Numbered from the stretch's first letter, positions 45,246 through 54,046 are shown. The stretch: 64,000 nt of DNA from Paenibacillus oleatilyticus (GCF_018998565.1 NZ_JAHNZO010000007.1:62001-126000); one strand, 5' to 3'. Notes: generated by a model from the sequence alone, not told the origin. Numbers and translations: made by a program.

Positions 45246-45260
45246 TTTGTATAACAACTT
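45246..45260 (-). promoter_or_regulatory. FadR-type operator candidate, symporter-proximal site
   Basis: TTTGTATAACAACTT is the exact 15-base reverse complement of the site at 45105. It lies 50 bases before the symporter start. The pair frames the divergent promoter region. Confidence 0.65.
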
Positions 45261-45309
45261 AGGTGTGGTCTGATGGTTTTGTTCAACAACGAAGAAGGTG
45301 GGGGACATT

Positions 45310-46569
45310 ATGAAAAAGTTTGGAATCGCGTATCAAATCTTCGCGGGGCTGGTGGCGGGAATTATCGTCGGCATCATTTTTTACAAAAACCCTGGGGTGG
45401 AGACGTACTTGAAGCCGCTTGGCGACATGTTTCTCCGGCTGATCAAAATGATTGTCGTCCCGATCGTCATCTCCAGCATTGTCGTTGGCGTCGCAGGGAT
45501 GGGGAATGCCAAACGGCTCGGAACGCTCGGCTTCCGCACGATACTCTATTTTGAAATCGTCACGACGCTGGCGATCGTGGTCGGCTTGTTTTTCGCGAAC
45601 TTTTTCCATCCCGGGGCCGGTGTCAACATGCAGGAGCTGACCAAAGGGGATATTTCCAAATACGTCGAGACGACGAATCAAGTCGAGGCCAAAGGGCATT
45701 TCGATATGCTGATCAACATCGTCCCGACCAATATCGTCGATTCCATGGCGAAGGGCGATTTGCTGGCGATCATCTTTTTCTCGGTTATTTTCGGGCTGGG
45801 GCTGGCAGCGCTCGGGGAGAGAGGCGCACCGCTGGTCGCCACGTTCAAGATGGTGTCCGAAACGATGTTCAATGTCGTCGGCTATGTGATGAAAGCGGCT
45901 CCATTCGGGGTGTTCGGACTGATCGGGGTAACGGTGTCGAAATTTGGCGTACAATCACTGCTTCCATTAGGCAAATTGATTCTCGTGACCTACGGCGCGA
46001 TGGCTTTCTTTGTCGTCATTTGCTTCGGGGCGGTGGCCAAGCTGGTGAACATCAAGCTGTTCGCCTTGCTGAGCCTGCTGAAGGACGAGCTGATCCTGAC
46101 CTTTTCCACAGCCAGCTCGGAAACCGTGCTGCCTAAGTTGATGGAGAAGATGGAAAAGTACGGCTGTCCGAAATCGATCGTCTCCTTCGTTATTCCGCTC
46201 GGCTATACGTTCAATCTGGACGGGTCCACCTTGTATCAGGCGCTTGCTTCCATCTTTATCGCCCAGCTCTACGGCATTCACATGTCGCTTGGCGAGCAAA
46301 TCTCGCTGCTGCTTGTGCTGATGGTCACTTCGAAAGGCATCGCGGGGGTCGCCGGCTTGTCGTTTGTCGTGCTGCTGGCGACACTGAAATCGGTCGGACT
46401 TCCCCTTGAAGGGTTGGCGTTCATCGCGGGCATCGATTTCCTGCTCAATATGGGCAGAGCTACCGTCAACGTGATCGGCAATGCGCTGGCTACGATTGTG
46501 GTTTCGAAATGGGAGAAGCAGTTTCAGCCGCAGATGAGTGCTAAGCTGGTCCGGCAAAAAAGCGCGTAA
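45310..46569 (+). CDS. Dicarboxylate/amino acid:cation symporter (DAACS family)
   Basis: A 419-residue membrane protein starting MKKFGIAYQIFAGLVAGIIV. FLRLIKMIVVPIVISSIVVG, a Ser-rich TFSTASSETVLPKLMEKM re-entrant loop, FVIPLGYTFNLDGSTLY and GIDFLLNMGRATVNVIGN are the DAACS hallmarks. It would import a dicarboxylate such as glutamate, succinate or possibly L-2-hydroxyglutarate. ATG 45310 is preferred over GTG 45298 because GGTGGGGG precedes it. Confidence 0.92.
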   Translation: MKKFGIAYQIFAGLVAGIIVGIIFYKNPGVETYLKPLGDMFLRLIKMIVVPIVISSIVVGVAGMGNAKRLGTLGFRTILYFEIVTTLAIVVGLFFANFFHPGAGVNMQELTKGDISKYVETTNQVEAKGHFDMLINIVPTNIVDSMAKGDLLAIIFFSVIFGLGLAALGERGAPLVATFKMVSETMFNVVGYVMKAAPFGVFGLIGVTVSKFGVQSLLPLGKLILVTYGAMAFFVVICFGAVAKLVNIKLFALLSLLKDELILTFSTASSETVLPKLMEKMEKYGCPKSIVSFVIPLGYTFNLDGSTLYQALASIFIAQLYGIHMSLGEQISLLLVLMVTSKGIAGVAGLSFVVLLATLKSVGLPLEGLAFIAGIDFLLNMGRATVNVIGNALATIVVSKWEKQFQPQMSAKLVRQKSA

Positions 46570-46587
46570 CAAAAAGTGATGAAGAAT

Positions 46588-46838
46588 AGAGGTGTACGAG
46601 GGGGTGGGGTATCCACTTCCAACCGCTGCTCCACCCCGCAAAGTGAAGTTGAAGCAGGGAAGCTTAGTCGGAGTACTTTGCGGGGACCCCGGGTCTTCGG
46701 GAAATTTGATTGGAAGCCGCTTAGTAGCGGACATTTCCCGAAGACAAAGGCGGCCGCTATCGCTTCTCCAGTGGATACCCTACCTCCGTTTGCAGCTCTA
46801 TTTTTGTCAAAACCACTTTCTCAACGCTCTGGCCGCTA
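46588..46838. repeat. Palindromic intergenic element, family 1, copy B
   Basis: The outer arms GGGGGTGGGGTATCCAC and GTGGATACCCTACCTC enclose two strong hairpins (CCCCGCAAAGT/ACTTTGCGGGG and TCTTCGGGAAAT/ATTTCCCGAAGA) and a GGCGGCCGC palindrome. The right end CTTTCTCAACGCTCT matches copies A and C; the left end is degraded. The gap 46570-46894 holds this element and no gene. Confidence 0.8.
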
Positions 46839-46894
46839 AGTTTGCCTAGCGTCAATTCTCTATTTACCTATCGCTCGATCTGTCTTGTGCCATC

Positions 46895-48154
46895 TCAAGC
46901 CGCTGCGGACTCTTCGGATTCGTCCGCTTTTTTGCGGAACGCGATGATGATGATCAGACACGGTATCAGGCAGAACAAGCCGCACAGGAAGAACGCGCCG
47001 TTGGCCCCGTAATGATCGGCCGCGTAGCCGGCGAACAGGTTGCCGACCGGCGTCGAGCCGGCGAAGACGAGCGAATATACGCTCATGACCCGGGCCCGAT
47101 ACTCTTCCTTGGAATGAATTTGCAGCGACGAGTTGCAGTTGGTCGAGAACAGGATGTTGCAGAAGCCCTGCAGTGCCAGAAGCAGGCCGAACGTGTACAC
47201 GGAACCCGCCATCCCGTTCAACAGCAGGAAGACCGAGATGAGAAGGCAGCAAGTGATGATCACGGACAGCCGGGGGCCTTTTTTGCTGCGGAACGACATG
47301 GTCAGCGCCCCGAGCAGCGACCCGGCGCCGAGGCAGGACATCATCAGCCCGTACGTTTTCTCCTGCATATGCAGCACGTCTTTCGTGAAGACGGGAATGA
47401 GCACGCTGAAGTTATAAGCCATGGTGCCGACGACGGTAACGAGCAGCAGCGTGCGCGCCAACAGCCGGTCCTTGGAAATGTACACGATGCCGTCCTTGAT
47501 CTCCTTGAGCAGCCCGGTGTCTTTTTTCTTCTCGCGGACGTAAGGCGTCGTACGGATTTGCAGCAGCCCGTAGATGACGGCCACAAAGCTGAGCCCGTTC
47601 AGCAGAAAGCACCACCCGGCCCCGAGATAAGCCATCATACCGGCGCCGATTGCCGGCCCCACGATGCGGGCCAAGTTGAAGGTCGTCGAATTGAGCGCGA
47701 TCGCGTTCATAAGGTCTTCCTTGCCGACGATTTCGATATTGAACGCCTGCCGCGTCGGCATGTCGAACGTGTTCGTCAGCCCGAGCAGGAAGGCGAGGAC
47801 CAGAATGTACCCGTACTTGACGGTGTCCGTAAAAACAAGAGCGGACAGGATCAAGGCCAGCAGCATCGATACCGTCTGGGTCACGATCAGAATGTTCCGT
47901 TTCGGAAACTTGTCGATGAGCGCTCCCGCAAAGAGCGAAAAGCAGGTAATGGGCAAAAATTGGATCGTCCCTACGAGCCCGAGCAGCAGGGGCGAGCCCG
48001 TCAGCGTCAGCACAAGCCAGGATTGGCCGATGTTTTGCATCCAGGTGCCGATCAGGGAAACGCATTGTCCAAACCAAAAGTAACGGTAGTTTTTATGGGT
48101 CAGGGCGTGAAAGTTGTTATTGACGACCCTCATCCCCGCATGCCTCAGATTCAC
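46895..48154 (-). CDS. MFS transporter (EntS-like, MFS_3)
   Basis: A 419-residue transporter with 12 predicted helices. WFGQCVSLIGTWMQNIGQSW, FAGALIDKFPKRNILIVTQ and TFDMPTRQAFNIEIVGKEDL are hallmarks of the EntS-like exporter group. GTG 48154 is used, with AGGTGA upstream. It is co-transcribed behind the marR gene and is therefore probably an efflux pump induced when that regulator releases its operator. Confidence 0.88.
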   Translation of the reverse strand: MNLRHAGMRVVNNNFHALTHKNYRYFWFGQCVSLIGTWMQNIGQSWLVLTLTGSPLLLGLVGTIQFLPITCFSLFAGALIDKFPKRNILIVTQTVSMLLALILSALVFTDTVKYGYILVLAFLLGLTNTFDMPTRQAFNIEIVGKEDLMNAIALNSTTFNLARIVGPAIGAGMMAYLGAGWCFLLNGLSFVAVIYGLLQIRTTPYVREKKKDTGLLKEIKDGIVYISKDRLLARTLLLVTVVGTMAYNFSVLIPVFTKDVLHMQEKTYGLMMSCLGAGSLLGALTMSFRSKKGPRLSVIITCCLLISVFLLLNGMAGSVYTFGLLLALQGFCNILFSTNCNSSLQIHSKEEYRARVMSVYSLVFAGSTPVGNLFAGYAADHYGANGAFFLCGLFCLIPCLIIIIAFRKKADESEESAAA

Positions 48155-48189
48155 AAGCGTTCACCTGCCTCCAAATGTAATTTCGCTGC

Positions 48190-48648
48190 TTAAGCTTTTG
48201 GCGTCTTGTCGTTTTCCTCGTTAAACCGGGCCGCATTGCCGCCCATCTTCTCCAGCAGCTCCAGGGCGAGCCGCTGCTCCTCCTCCGTCAAGCCGTCGGA
48301 CAGAATGTGCCTCCAGTCGGTGAGCACCCCACGAACCTCGTCCTTGATCCGCCAAGCCTTCTCCGTCAAAAAGACGCGGTAAGACCGCTTATCTTCCTTT
48401 CGTACCTGCCGGAGCACATAGCCTTGCGCCTCGAGTTTTTTCAGCGCTTTGGCCGTCGTTCCTTTATCGATTTTCAAATAGCTCGACAGCTCCTCTTGAC
48501 TGAGGCCGTCTTCTTTATACAGCGCGTTCAAAAAAATATGCTGGCCTTTGCCGATGCCATGCCCTTTGAGCCGCTCGCCGATGTACATTTGTCCGTAACG
48601 GTACAGGAGCGATACCCACCTTGTAATCGTATTGCGCTGATCGATCAT
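48190..48648 (-). CDS. MarR-family transcriptional regulator
   Basis: A 152-residue protein; ATG 48648 has GGGAGGAAG upstream. The winged helix is GLSQEELSSYLKIDKGTTAK followed by ALKKLEAQGYVLRQ and the wing VRKEDKRSYRVFLTEKA. It sits 35 bases before the MFS gene on the same strand. A palindrome overlapping its own promoter start (48672-48689) suggests autorepression. Confidence 0.9.
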   Translation of the reverse strand: MIDQRNTITRWVSLLYRYGQMYIGERLKGHGIGKGQHIFLNALYKEDGLSQEELSSYLKIDKGTTAKALKKLEAQGYVLRQVRKEDKRSYRVFLTEKAWRIKDEVRGVLTDWRHILSDGLTEEEQRLALELLEKMGGNAARFNEENDKTPKA

Positions 48649-48671
48649 CCGGCTTCCTCCCGCTCTCAAAA

Positions 48672-48689
48672 TAGTTGCACATGCCACTA
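48672..48689. promoter_or_regulatory. MarR-type operator candidate
   Basis: TAGTTGCACATGCCACTA is an 18-bp palindrome with seven of nine base pairs matching, sitting just downstream of the -10 box of the marR promoter, where a repressor would block transcription. Confidence 0.5.
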
Positions 48690-48694
48690 ATTAC

Positions 48695-48723
48695 AGTATA
48701 GAAATAACTTGCCGCGTTGACAA
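48695..48723 (-). promoter_or_regulatory. Promoter of the marR-MFS operon
   Basis: On the minus strand: TTGTCA (48718-48723), 17-bp spacer, TATACT (48695-48700). It lies about 50 bases upstream of the marR start. Confidence 0.75.
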
Positions 48724-48876
48724 ACCGGACATACGCCGAATTTTACCCTTTTCAGCGAACAGGCCCCGAATTATCGAAGAAATTAGCCGTCTCCCTTAGG
48801 GCCATCCGGTTGGATAAAATATTTCCAGCCAGGGAAACATGTGTACAAAACCCGCATCAGCGAGAGAGGATCTGCC

Positions 48877-50445
48877 GTGAATTTATTTTCCAAGCTCTTT
48901 TCGAAGCGGTCCGGCTCTTCTCGGCAAGCGGCTGGGATGCAGCAAGGGCCCGCAATGCGGACGGACGAGCTATCGCTTAGTCTGGCGGACAACCTGGAGA
49001 CGTTAACCGCGCTGTACGAAAATTGTGCGGATGTCATTTTTCATCGCTTTCTCGTCTACGGGCAGACAGATGCCATCCTGATCTTCATCGAAGGCATGTG
49101 CGATACGGGGATAGTCGACGAGCACATTTTGGCGCCGCTTAAACAGGACACCGGGCAGCCGGAAACTCCGTTCATGAAGCGGCTCGCGATTTCGCATGCC
49201 CAGCAAATCAGTACGATAGCGGAGATCAACGATCATATCGTGAACGGCAATCCCGTCCTGCTTGTGGACGGAGAGAAGGAAGGCGTTTCACTGTGCGTAG
49301 CCAAGTGGGATAAAAGAAGCATCGACGAGCCCGTGGCCGAAGCGGTCGTCCGCGGTCCGCGGCAGGGGTTTATCGAGACGTTGGCCGTCAATACCACTTT
49401 GATCCGCCGTATCATCAAAACGCCCGCCTTAAAAATAAAAAAGGTCAAGATCGGGCGTTACACGCAAACGAAAACCGCCATCGTGTATGTCGAAGGCTTG
49501 GCCGGCGCTTCTTTAATCGATGAGATTGAGAAACGGCTGCGGCGCATCGACATCGACGGCATTCTGGACAGCTCCTATATCGAAGAGCTGATTGAAGACA
49601 ATCCGCGGTCCGTGTTTCCGCAGCTTCTGTCGACCGAGCGTCCGGACGTCGTCTGCGCGAATTTGCTGGAGGGCCGGGCCGCCCTGTTGATTGAGGGCAG
49701 TCCGTTTGCTTTGGTGATGCCGGTTACGTTGTTCTCGCTGATGCAATCGCCGGAAGACTATTACGCGCGTTTCTGGGCGGGAACCTTGATCCGCTGGCTC
49801 CGCTACATCTTCCTGGCGATCGCGCTGATCATTCCGTCGTCATATGTAGCCGTTCTGACCTTCCATCAGGAGATGATCCCAACGACTCTGCTGCTGAGCG
49901 TCGCCAGATCGCGGGAAGAAATTCCGTTTCCGGCTCTGGTAGAAGCGCTCCTGATGGAAGTGTCGTTCGAGGCGCTGCGCGAAGCCGGTGTCCGTCTGCC
50001 GAAGCAGGTCGGCGCCGCCGTCAGCATCGTTGGCGCGCTAGTTATCGGCCAAGCAGCGATCGCCGCAGGGCTCGTTTCCGCCCCGATGGTCATGGTGGTG
50101 GCCATTACGGGCATCGCATCGTTTACGATTCCGCGGTACACGCTGGGTATTTCGGTCCGGCTGCTCCGGTTTCCTCTCATGTTCCTTGCCGGCATGCTCG
50201 GGCTTCTCGGCTTGATGCTCGGAGTCATTTCGATTGTTGTCCATATGTGCGCGCTGCGCTCCTTCGGCGTTCCGTATCTGGAGCCGGTTGCCCCGATGAA
50301 GCGGGATGTCTTCAAAGAAGTATTGTTGCGGGCGCCGTTATGGACGCGCAACACGAGGCCGCATTTGACGGGCAGCTACAATCCGGTCCGGCAGTCTTCC
50401 GGACTGAAGCCGGGGCCGGACCAAGGGGAGAACAAGCATGATTGA
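48877..50445 (+). CDS. Spore germinant receptor A subunit (GerAA/GerKA family)
   Basis: A 522-residue protein; GTG 48877 follows GAGAGGA. The N-terminal cytosolic part includes ILIFIEGMCDTGIVDEHIL and the conserved GPRQGFIETLAVNTTLIRR. Then come EGRAALLIEGSPFALVMPV and membrane helices (WLRYIFLAIALIIPSSYVAV). PVAPMKRDVFKEVLLRAPLW lies near the C-terminus. A subunits sit in the inner spore membrane and, with B and C, sense nutrients. It overlaps the B subunit gene by eight bases. Confidence 0.93.
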   Translation: MNLFSKLFSKRSGSSRQAAGMQQGPAMRTDELSLSLADNLETLTALYENCADVIFHRFLVYGQTDAILIFIEGMCDTGIVDEHILAPLKQDTGQPETPFMKRLAISHAQQISTIAEINDHIVNGNPVLLVDGEKEGVSLCVAKWDKRSIDEPVAEAVVRGPRQGFIETLAVNTTLIRRIIKTPALKIKKVKIGRYTQTKTAIVYVEGLAGASLIDEIEKRLRRIDIDGILDSSYIEELIEDNPRSVFPQLLSTERPDVVCANLLEGRAALLIEGSPFALVMPVTLFSLMQSPEDYYARFWAGTLIRWLRYIFLAIALIIPSSYVAVLTFHQEMIPTTLLLSVARSREEIPFPALVEALLMEVSFEALREAGVRLPKQVGAAVSIVGALVIGQAAIAAGLVSAPMVMVVAITGIASFTIPRYTLGISVRLLRFPLMFLAGMLGLLGLMLGVISIVVHMCALRSFGVPYLEPVAPMKRDVFKEVLLRAPLWTRNTRPHLTGSYNPVRQSSGLKPGPDQGENKHD

Positions 50446-51526
50446 ACGCGGGAAAATATCCGCTTTTCAGATGGGACTCCTGATGTACGCAGCGATTTTG
50501 GCTACGGCCATTCTGATCGTGCCCTCTCTCACGATGGAGCGCGCGGGCCGCGACATGTGGATCTCCCCGGTCTGGGGCCTTTTTCTCGGGCTCGCGCTGA
50601 TCTTAACGACGCACCGTTTGCATGCGATGAACCCGGGCCGGACGCTGATTGCCATCGGTGACCGGGTACTCGGCCGGCTGCTTGGCAAGCTGTTCGGCTT
50701 TCTGTTTTTTTTCGCTTATTTGCACGACCTCGGTTTTGTAACCCGGGAATATGGCGAATTTGTCGTAGGGAGCTTTTTGCCCCGGACGCCGACCATCTTC
50801 GTGATCGGCTGTATGGTAGCCGTGTGCGCTTATGCAGTCCGCGGCGGCTTGGAGGTCATCGCCCGATGCGCCCAGCTGTTTATTCCGTTTTTCGTCTTTT
50901 TTCTGCTGCTGTTTATCGTTTTGATGATCCCGGACTTTGACCCGAAGCATATGCTTCCGATACTGGAAAACGGCATTAAGCCTTCCATAAAAGGCTCGCT
51001 CGTGCTGCAGAGCTGGTTTGGCGATTTTTTCATCCTTTCTTTTCTATTCCCTTACGTGGCCGACCGCCCGAAGGGCCTGCGCTGGGGGCTGCTATCGCTT
51101 CTCGCCGTCACGGGGACGATGGTCGTTACCAATATTGCAGTCTTGCTGCTGTTCGGCGATATTACTGTGGGATTTACGTATCCGTTGATGATTGCGACCC
51201 GCTATATCGCGCTGGCGGATTTCCTCGAGCATTTGGAAGCTTTCCTGATGGCGATTTGGCTGCTGGGGATGTTCGTCAAAATTTGCATTTACTATTACCT
51301 GCTGGTCCACATTGCTGCGGAATGGCTAGGTCTTTCCGATTATCGTCTGATTGTGCCGCCGCTCGGACTGCTGGTAACGGTATTCAGCGTCTGGGTCACG
51401 CCCAATTTACAGGTCATGGCTCATTTCTTCGCAACGAGCGGGGCGATTTATTTGTGGGTGGTTAAAGGGGCCCTGCCGATACTTCTGCTGGTCGTGGCTC
51501 TTGTACGGCAAAAAGCGGCAGGGTAA
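50438..51526 (+). CDS. Spore germinant receptor B subunit (GerAB/GerKB, APC-like)
   Basis: A 362-residue membrane protein with about ten helices, starting MIERGKISAFQMGLLMYAAI. FFAYLHDLGFVTREYGEFV and FLPRTPTIFVIGCMVAVCAY are typical of spore permease B subunits, which bind the germinant. It sits in the standard A-B-C order. Confidence 0.92.
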   Translation: MIERGKISAFQMGLLMYAAILATAILIVPSLTMERAGRDMWISPVWGLFLGLALILTTHRLHAMNPGRTLIAIGDRVLGRLLGKLFGFLFFFAYLHDLGFVTREYGEFVVGSFLPRTPTIFVIGCMVAVCAYAVRGGLEVIARCAQLFIPFFVFFLLLFIVLMIPDFDPKHMLPILENGIKPSIKGSLVLQSWFGDFFILSFLFPYVADRPKGLRWGLLSLLAVTGTMVVTNIAVLLLFGDITVGFTYPLMIATRYIALADFLEHLEAFLMAIWLLGMFVKICIYYYLLVHIAAEWLGLSDYRLIVPPLGLLVTVFSVWVTPNLQVMAHFFATSGAIYLWVVKGALPILLLVVALVRQKAAG

Positions 51527-51568
51527 CCGCCGAACGAATCTGTGCCAAAAAGGAAGGAGGCATATCCC

Positions 51569-52789
51569 ATGGTACCGGGAGCCGGTTGGAAGGGGCTCAG
51601 GCTTGTGATGACGGCATCGGCTGCGCTGCTGCTCTTGCTGCTGTCCGGCTGCTGGGATCGGAAGGAGGTCAACGATCTGGCGATTATTATGGCCGCCGGT
51701 TTGGACAAGGCCGAGGGCCGGCTCGTCAAGCTGTCGGTTCAGCTCTTCGTTCCGCGAGGGGGCGGAGGGCAGGATAGCGGAGGCTCCGGGGGAGGCGGCA
51801 AGACGCCCACCGGCGGGCAAACGATACTCCGTTCGGCAACCGGCTATACGCTGGCCGATGCGATGACCAAGCTGCAGGAGAAGCTGTCGCGGCGCATATT
51901 TTGGGGACACGGCGAGGTGTTCGTTTTTGGCGAGGCGCTAGCGAGAGAGGGGATTCGCGAGAACATCGATTTTATGATGCGGGACCCGGGTCCGCGGGAG
52001 CGGGCGGAGATGTTTATATGCAAAGGGCGTGCGCAGGACATCTTAACTCTGCTGCCCCCGCTGGAGCGAAGCTCGGCCGAGTCGCTCAGGGAAATGGCGA
52101 AGTCCCAGACCGGACTTAAGGTCACGGTCAAAGATTTTGCGGAAATGCTCGTTAGCGATGCCGGAGCGGCGGCCCTTCCCTGGATCGAAGCTTTGCCGGC
52201 GCAGCCCGGAAGCGATCCGAAACGGACGGATGCGTACATTAACGGCTCGGTCATACTGAAGAAGGACCGGATGGTCGGCTTCATCGACGACCGGGTAACC
52301 CGGGGACTGCTCTGGCTCCGCGACGAGGTGGAGGCGGCTACTGTTACCCTTGCTCCCAAGGAAGGAAAGGGGCACATCTCGTTCAAAATTTTGAACAGCC
52401 AGACAAAGCTGCTTCCCCTCATTGAAGGGGACCGATGGAGTGTGACCGTCCGGATTCAAACGGAGGATGACGTCCTCCAAAACACGACAAACATAAACCT
52501 GGTGGACCCGAAAGTGACGGAAAGCTTGGAAAAGCAGCTGTCCGCGGAAATCGAGAAGCGTATCCACGTCGCGCTGGTTCATCCGCAAAAGGAGCTGCAC
52601 GCGGATATATTCAATTTCGCAGAAGCGTTTCACCGCCGCTATCCGCAGCTCTGGAAAAAAGAAAAGCACCGCTGGGAGGAACGTTTTCCGCAAGTCGAGG
52701 TACGTATCGAATCAAGGGCGCGTATTGTCCGCACCGGCATGGCTACGGTTCAGGCAAGCCGGCCCAAAGACGAGGTGAAACCGAAATGA
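51569..52789 (+). CDS. Spore germinant receptor C subunit lipoprotein (GerAC/GerKC)
   Basis: A 406-residue lipoprotein; ATG 51569 follows AAGGAAGGAGG. The signal segment VMTASAALLLLLLSGC ends in lipobox LSGC and is followed by WDRKEVNDLAIIMAAGLD, the invariant start of GerC proteins. DGEVFVFGE-like HGEVFVFGEALAREGI and GSVILKKDRMVGFID follow the family. The low-complexity Gly run near residue 65 is unusual. It overlaps the next small gene by four bases. Confidence 0.92.
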   Translation: MVPGAGWKGLRLVMTASAALLLLLLSGCWDRKEVNDLAIIMAAGLDKAEGRLVKLSVQLFVPRGGGGQDSGGSGGGGKTPTGGQTILRSATGYTLADAMTKLQEKLSRRIFWGHGEVFVFGEALAREGIRENIDFMMRDPGPRERAEMFICKGRAQDILTLLPPLERSSAESLREMAKSQTGLKVTVKDFAEMLVSDAGAAALPWIEALPAQPGSDPKRTDAYINGSVILKKDRMVGFIDDRVTRGLLWLRDEVEAATVTLAPKEGKGHISFKILNSQTKLLPLIEGDRWSVTVRIQTEDDVLQNTTNINLVDPKVTESLEKQLSAEIEKRIHVALVHPQKELHADIFNFAEAFHRRYPQLWKKEKHRWEERFPQVEVRIESRARIVRTGMATVQASRPKDEVKPK

Positions 52790-53010
52790 AATGGGGAGCT
52801 GCCGTAGCAGTGACTTTCGCCGTCTTGTTTATGATCGGATACGAATGGCCTAAATTCCGGCAATATTCCAAGCGGGAAAAGCGGACTTTCGCCATGCTTG
52901 CGGCATTTGGCTGGGTGTTGACCTTGCTGCTTGTTCTCTTTCCGGATCTGCCCGGGCCGACGCAGCTTGTCGATTTCCTTTTCGGCCCGCTCGGCAAGCT
53001 GCTGGAGTGA
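52786..53010 (+). CDS. Small two-helix membrane protein, fourth gene of the ger operon
   Basis: A 74-residue protein with two predicted membrane helices (AAVAVTFAVLFMIGYEW and FAMLAAFGWVLTLLLVLF) joined by a basic loop KFRQYSKREKR. The start overlaps the GerC stop as ATGA, so it is translated with the receptor. Small fourth subunits (GerD-like gene products, sometimes called the D subunit of Ger receptors) accompany several ger operons and modulate receptor function; this assignment is by position and topology only. Confidence 0.75.
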   Translation: MKWGAAVAVTFAVLFMIGYEWPKFRQYSKREKRTFAMLAAFGWVLTLLLVLFPDLPGPTQLVDFLFGPLGKLLE

Positions 53011-53107
53011 CCGGGGGAGGTCCATAGGCCCCGAGTTGAGACAAAAGGGATATTTTTATATTAATTAATAAAAAAACTATAAAAGTAATATTTTATTCAA
53101 AAAGTAA

Positions 53108-53136
53108 TTTACAACCATGCCCTCATGGTGTATATT
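53108..53136 (+). promoter_or_regulatory. Promoter of the RiPP-like cluster with palindrome in the spacer
   Basis: TTTACA (53108-53113), 17-bp spacer, TATATT (53131-53136). The spacer is almost filled by the inverted repeat ACCATG-CCCT-CATGGT (53114-53129), a position where a repressor or MerR-like factor could act. A GACGA/TCGTC stem followed by nine T (to 53228) lies in the leader and could attenuate transcription. Confidence 0.6.
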
Positions 53137-53309
53137 ATGTTTCAAGAACTCCTCAATCGAAAATGTTAATTAAGAGACTCGACAATAGGCAGACGAATTG
53201 ATAGGAACTCCCCTCGTCGCTTTTTTTTTAAACCTCAAATGGAAGCGATTACATTTTCGTTCGCAACGATGCGCCGAATGGATTTGGATTATACCAAGGA
53301 GGGGAATCT

Positions 53310-53870
53310 ATGAAGCTGCTGATCGGAGCAAGCGCCTCTTCGGCGATCATCGAATTGCCGTATTATATACGGATTTTTCAGGACAAGCTGCAAGCCGAAG
53401 TAAGAGTCGTCGTTTCGGACAATGTTTCCAACTTCATCAACCCGCAATTTTTGGGCGCACATATCGAAGGGAAAGTCTATCAAAAAATGCTCGACCCTGC
53501 GTATGACGTCGCCGTGCCTCATTCTTTCCTTGCCTCGTGGGCGGACATGTTCATCGTACTGCCCTGCACCGCCAACACGTTAGCCAAAGCTGCCAACGGA
53601 ATCACCGATAATCTCCTGACGATGCTCATCCTTTGTTTTCCAAGACCCGTCTTATTTTTCCCTACGATGAATATGAACATGTACAACACGGCGGTCGTAC
53701 AAGCCAATGTGCAAAAGCTGCTGGATTTGGGCCACCGCGTTGCCATTCCGGACGGAAATGTAACCGTCACCGCAACGGGAGAAAAAATGTCGGGAGGTCA
53801 TCCGCCTAATCCGTATACCTGCGCGAAATACATAAACAACATGTATGAGCTCTATTGCATGACCACATGA
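53310..53870 (+). CDS. HFCD-family flavoprotein (cysteine decarboxylase-like)
   Basis: A 186-residue flavoprotein with AAGGAGGGG before ATG 53310. KLLIGASASSAIIE opens the flavodoxin-like fold. The catalytic His is expected at His71 (VPHSFLASWAD). The FMN motif is PCTANT at 85-90 (PASANT in EpiD), and FPTMNMNMYNTAVVQ at 117-131 is the substrate-recognition segment. The family includes EpiD/MrsD and CypD, which oxidatively decarboxylate C-terminal Cys of RiPP precursors, and Dfp/CoaC. No CoaB domain is fused, and the next gene is a small peptide ending in Cys, so a RiPP role is favoured. Confidence 0.82.
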   Translation: MKLLIGASASSAIIELPYYIRIFQDKLQAEVRVVVSDNVSNFINPQFLGAHIEGKVYQKMLDPAYDVAVPHSFLASWADMFIVLPCTANTLAKAANGITDNLLTMLILCFPRPVLFFPTMNMNMYNTAVVQANVQKLLDLGHRVAIPDGNVTVTATGEKMSGGHPPNPYTCAKYINNMYELYCMTT

Positions 53871-53909
53871 TGATCCGTCTTTTTCTTCAATGAAAGGAGG
53901 TGATATCAT

Positions 53910-54038
53910 ATGAAAATGGAAAATGCTGTAGTTTTTCATGGCGTAGACGTGTTGGACGAAGCTGTGGATTTGGCGGAATTGTCTTCGATTATTGATGACA
54001 ATGAAAGCGATGCGAATGACAACTGTAACGGTTGCTAA
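53910..54038 (+). CDS. Candidate RiPP precursor peptide ending in NCNGC
   Basis: A 42-residue peptide with a near-perfect ribosome-binding site AAAGGAGGTGAT (53893-53904). It starts MKMENAVVFHGVDVLDEAV, continues through an acidic stretch (DDNESDAND) and ends in NCNGC. An acidic helical leader followed by a short Cys/Asn/Gly-rich end fits a precursor. The C-terminal Cys is what an HFCD decarboxylase requires. It is flanked by the flavoprotein and the radical SAM gene and separated from the latter by a stem-loop, the usual way to keep precursor expression high. Confidence 0.75.
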   Translation: MKMENAVVFHGVDVLDEAVDLAELSSIIDDNESDANDNCNGC

Positions 54039-54046
54039 GTGCCATG

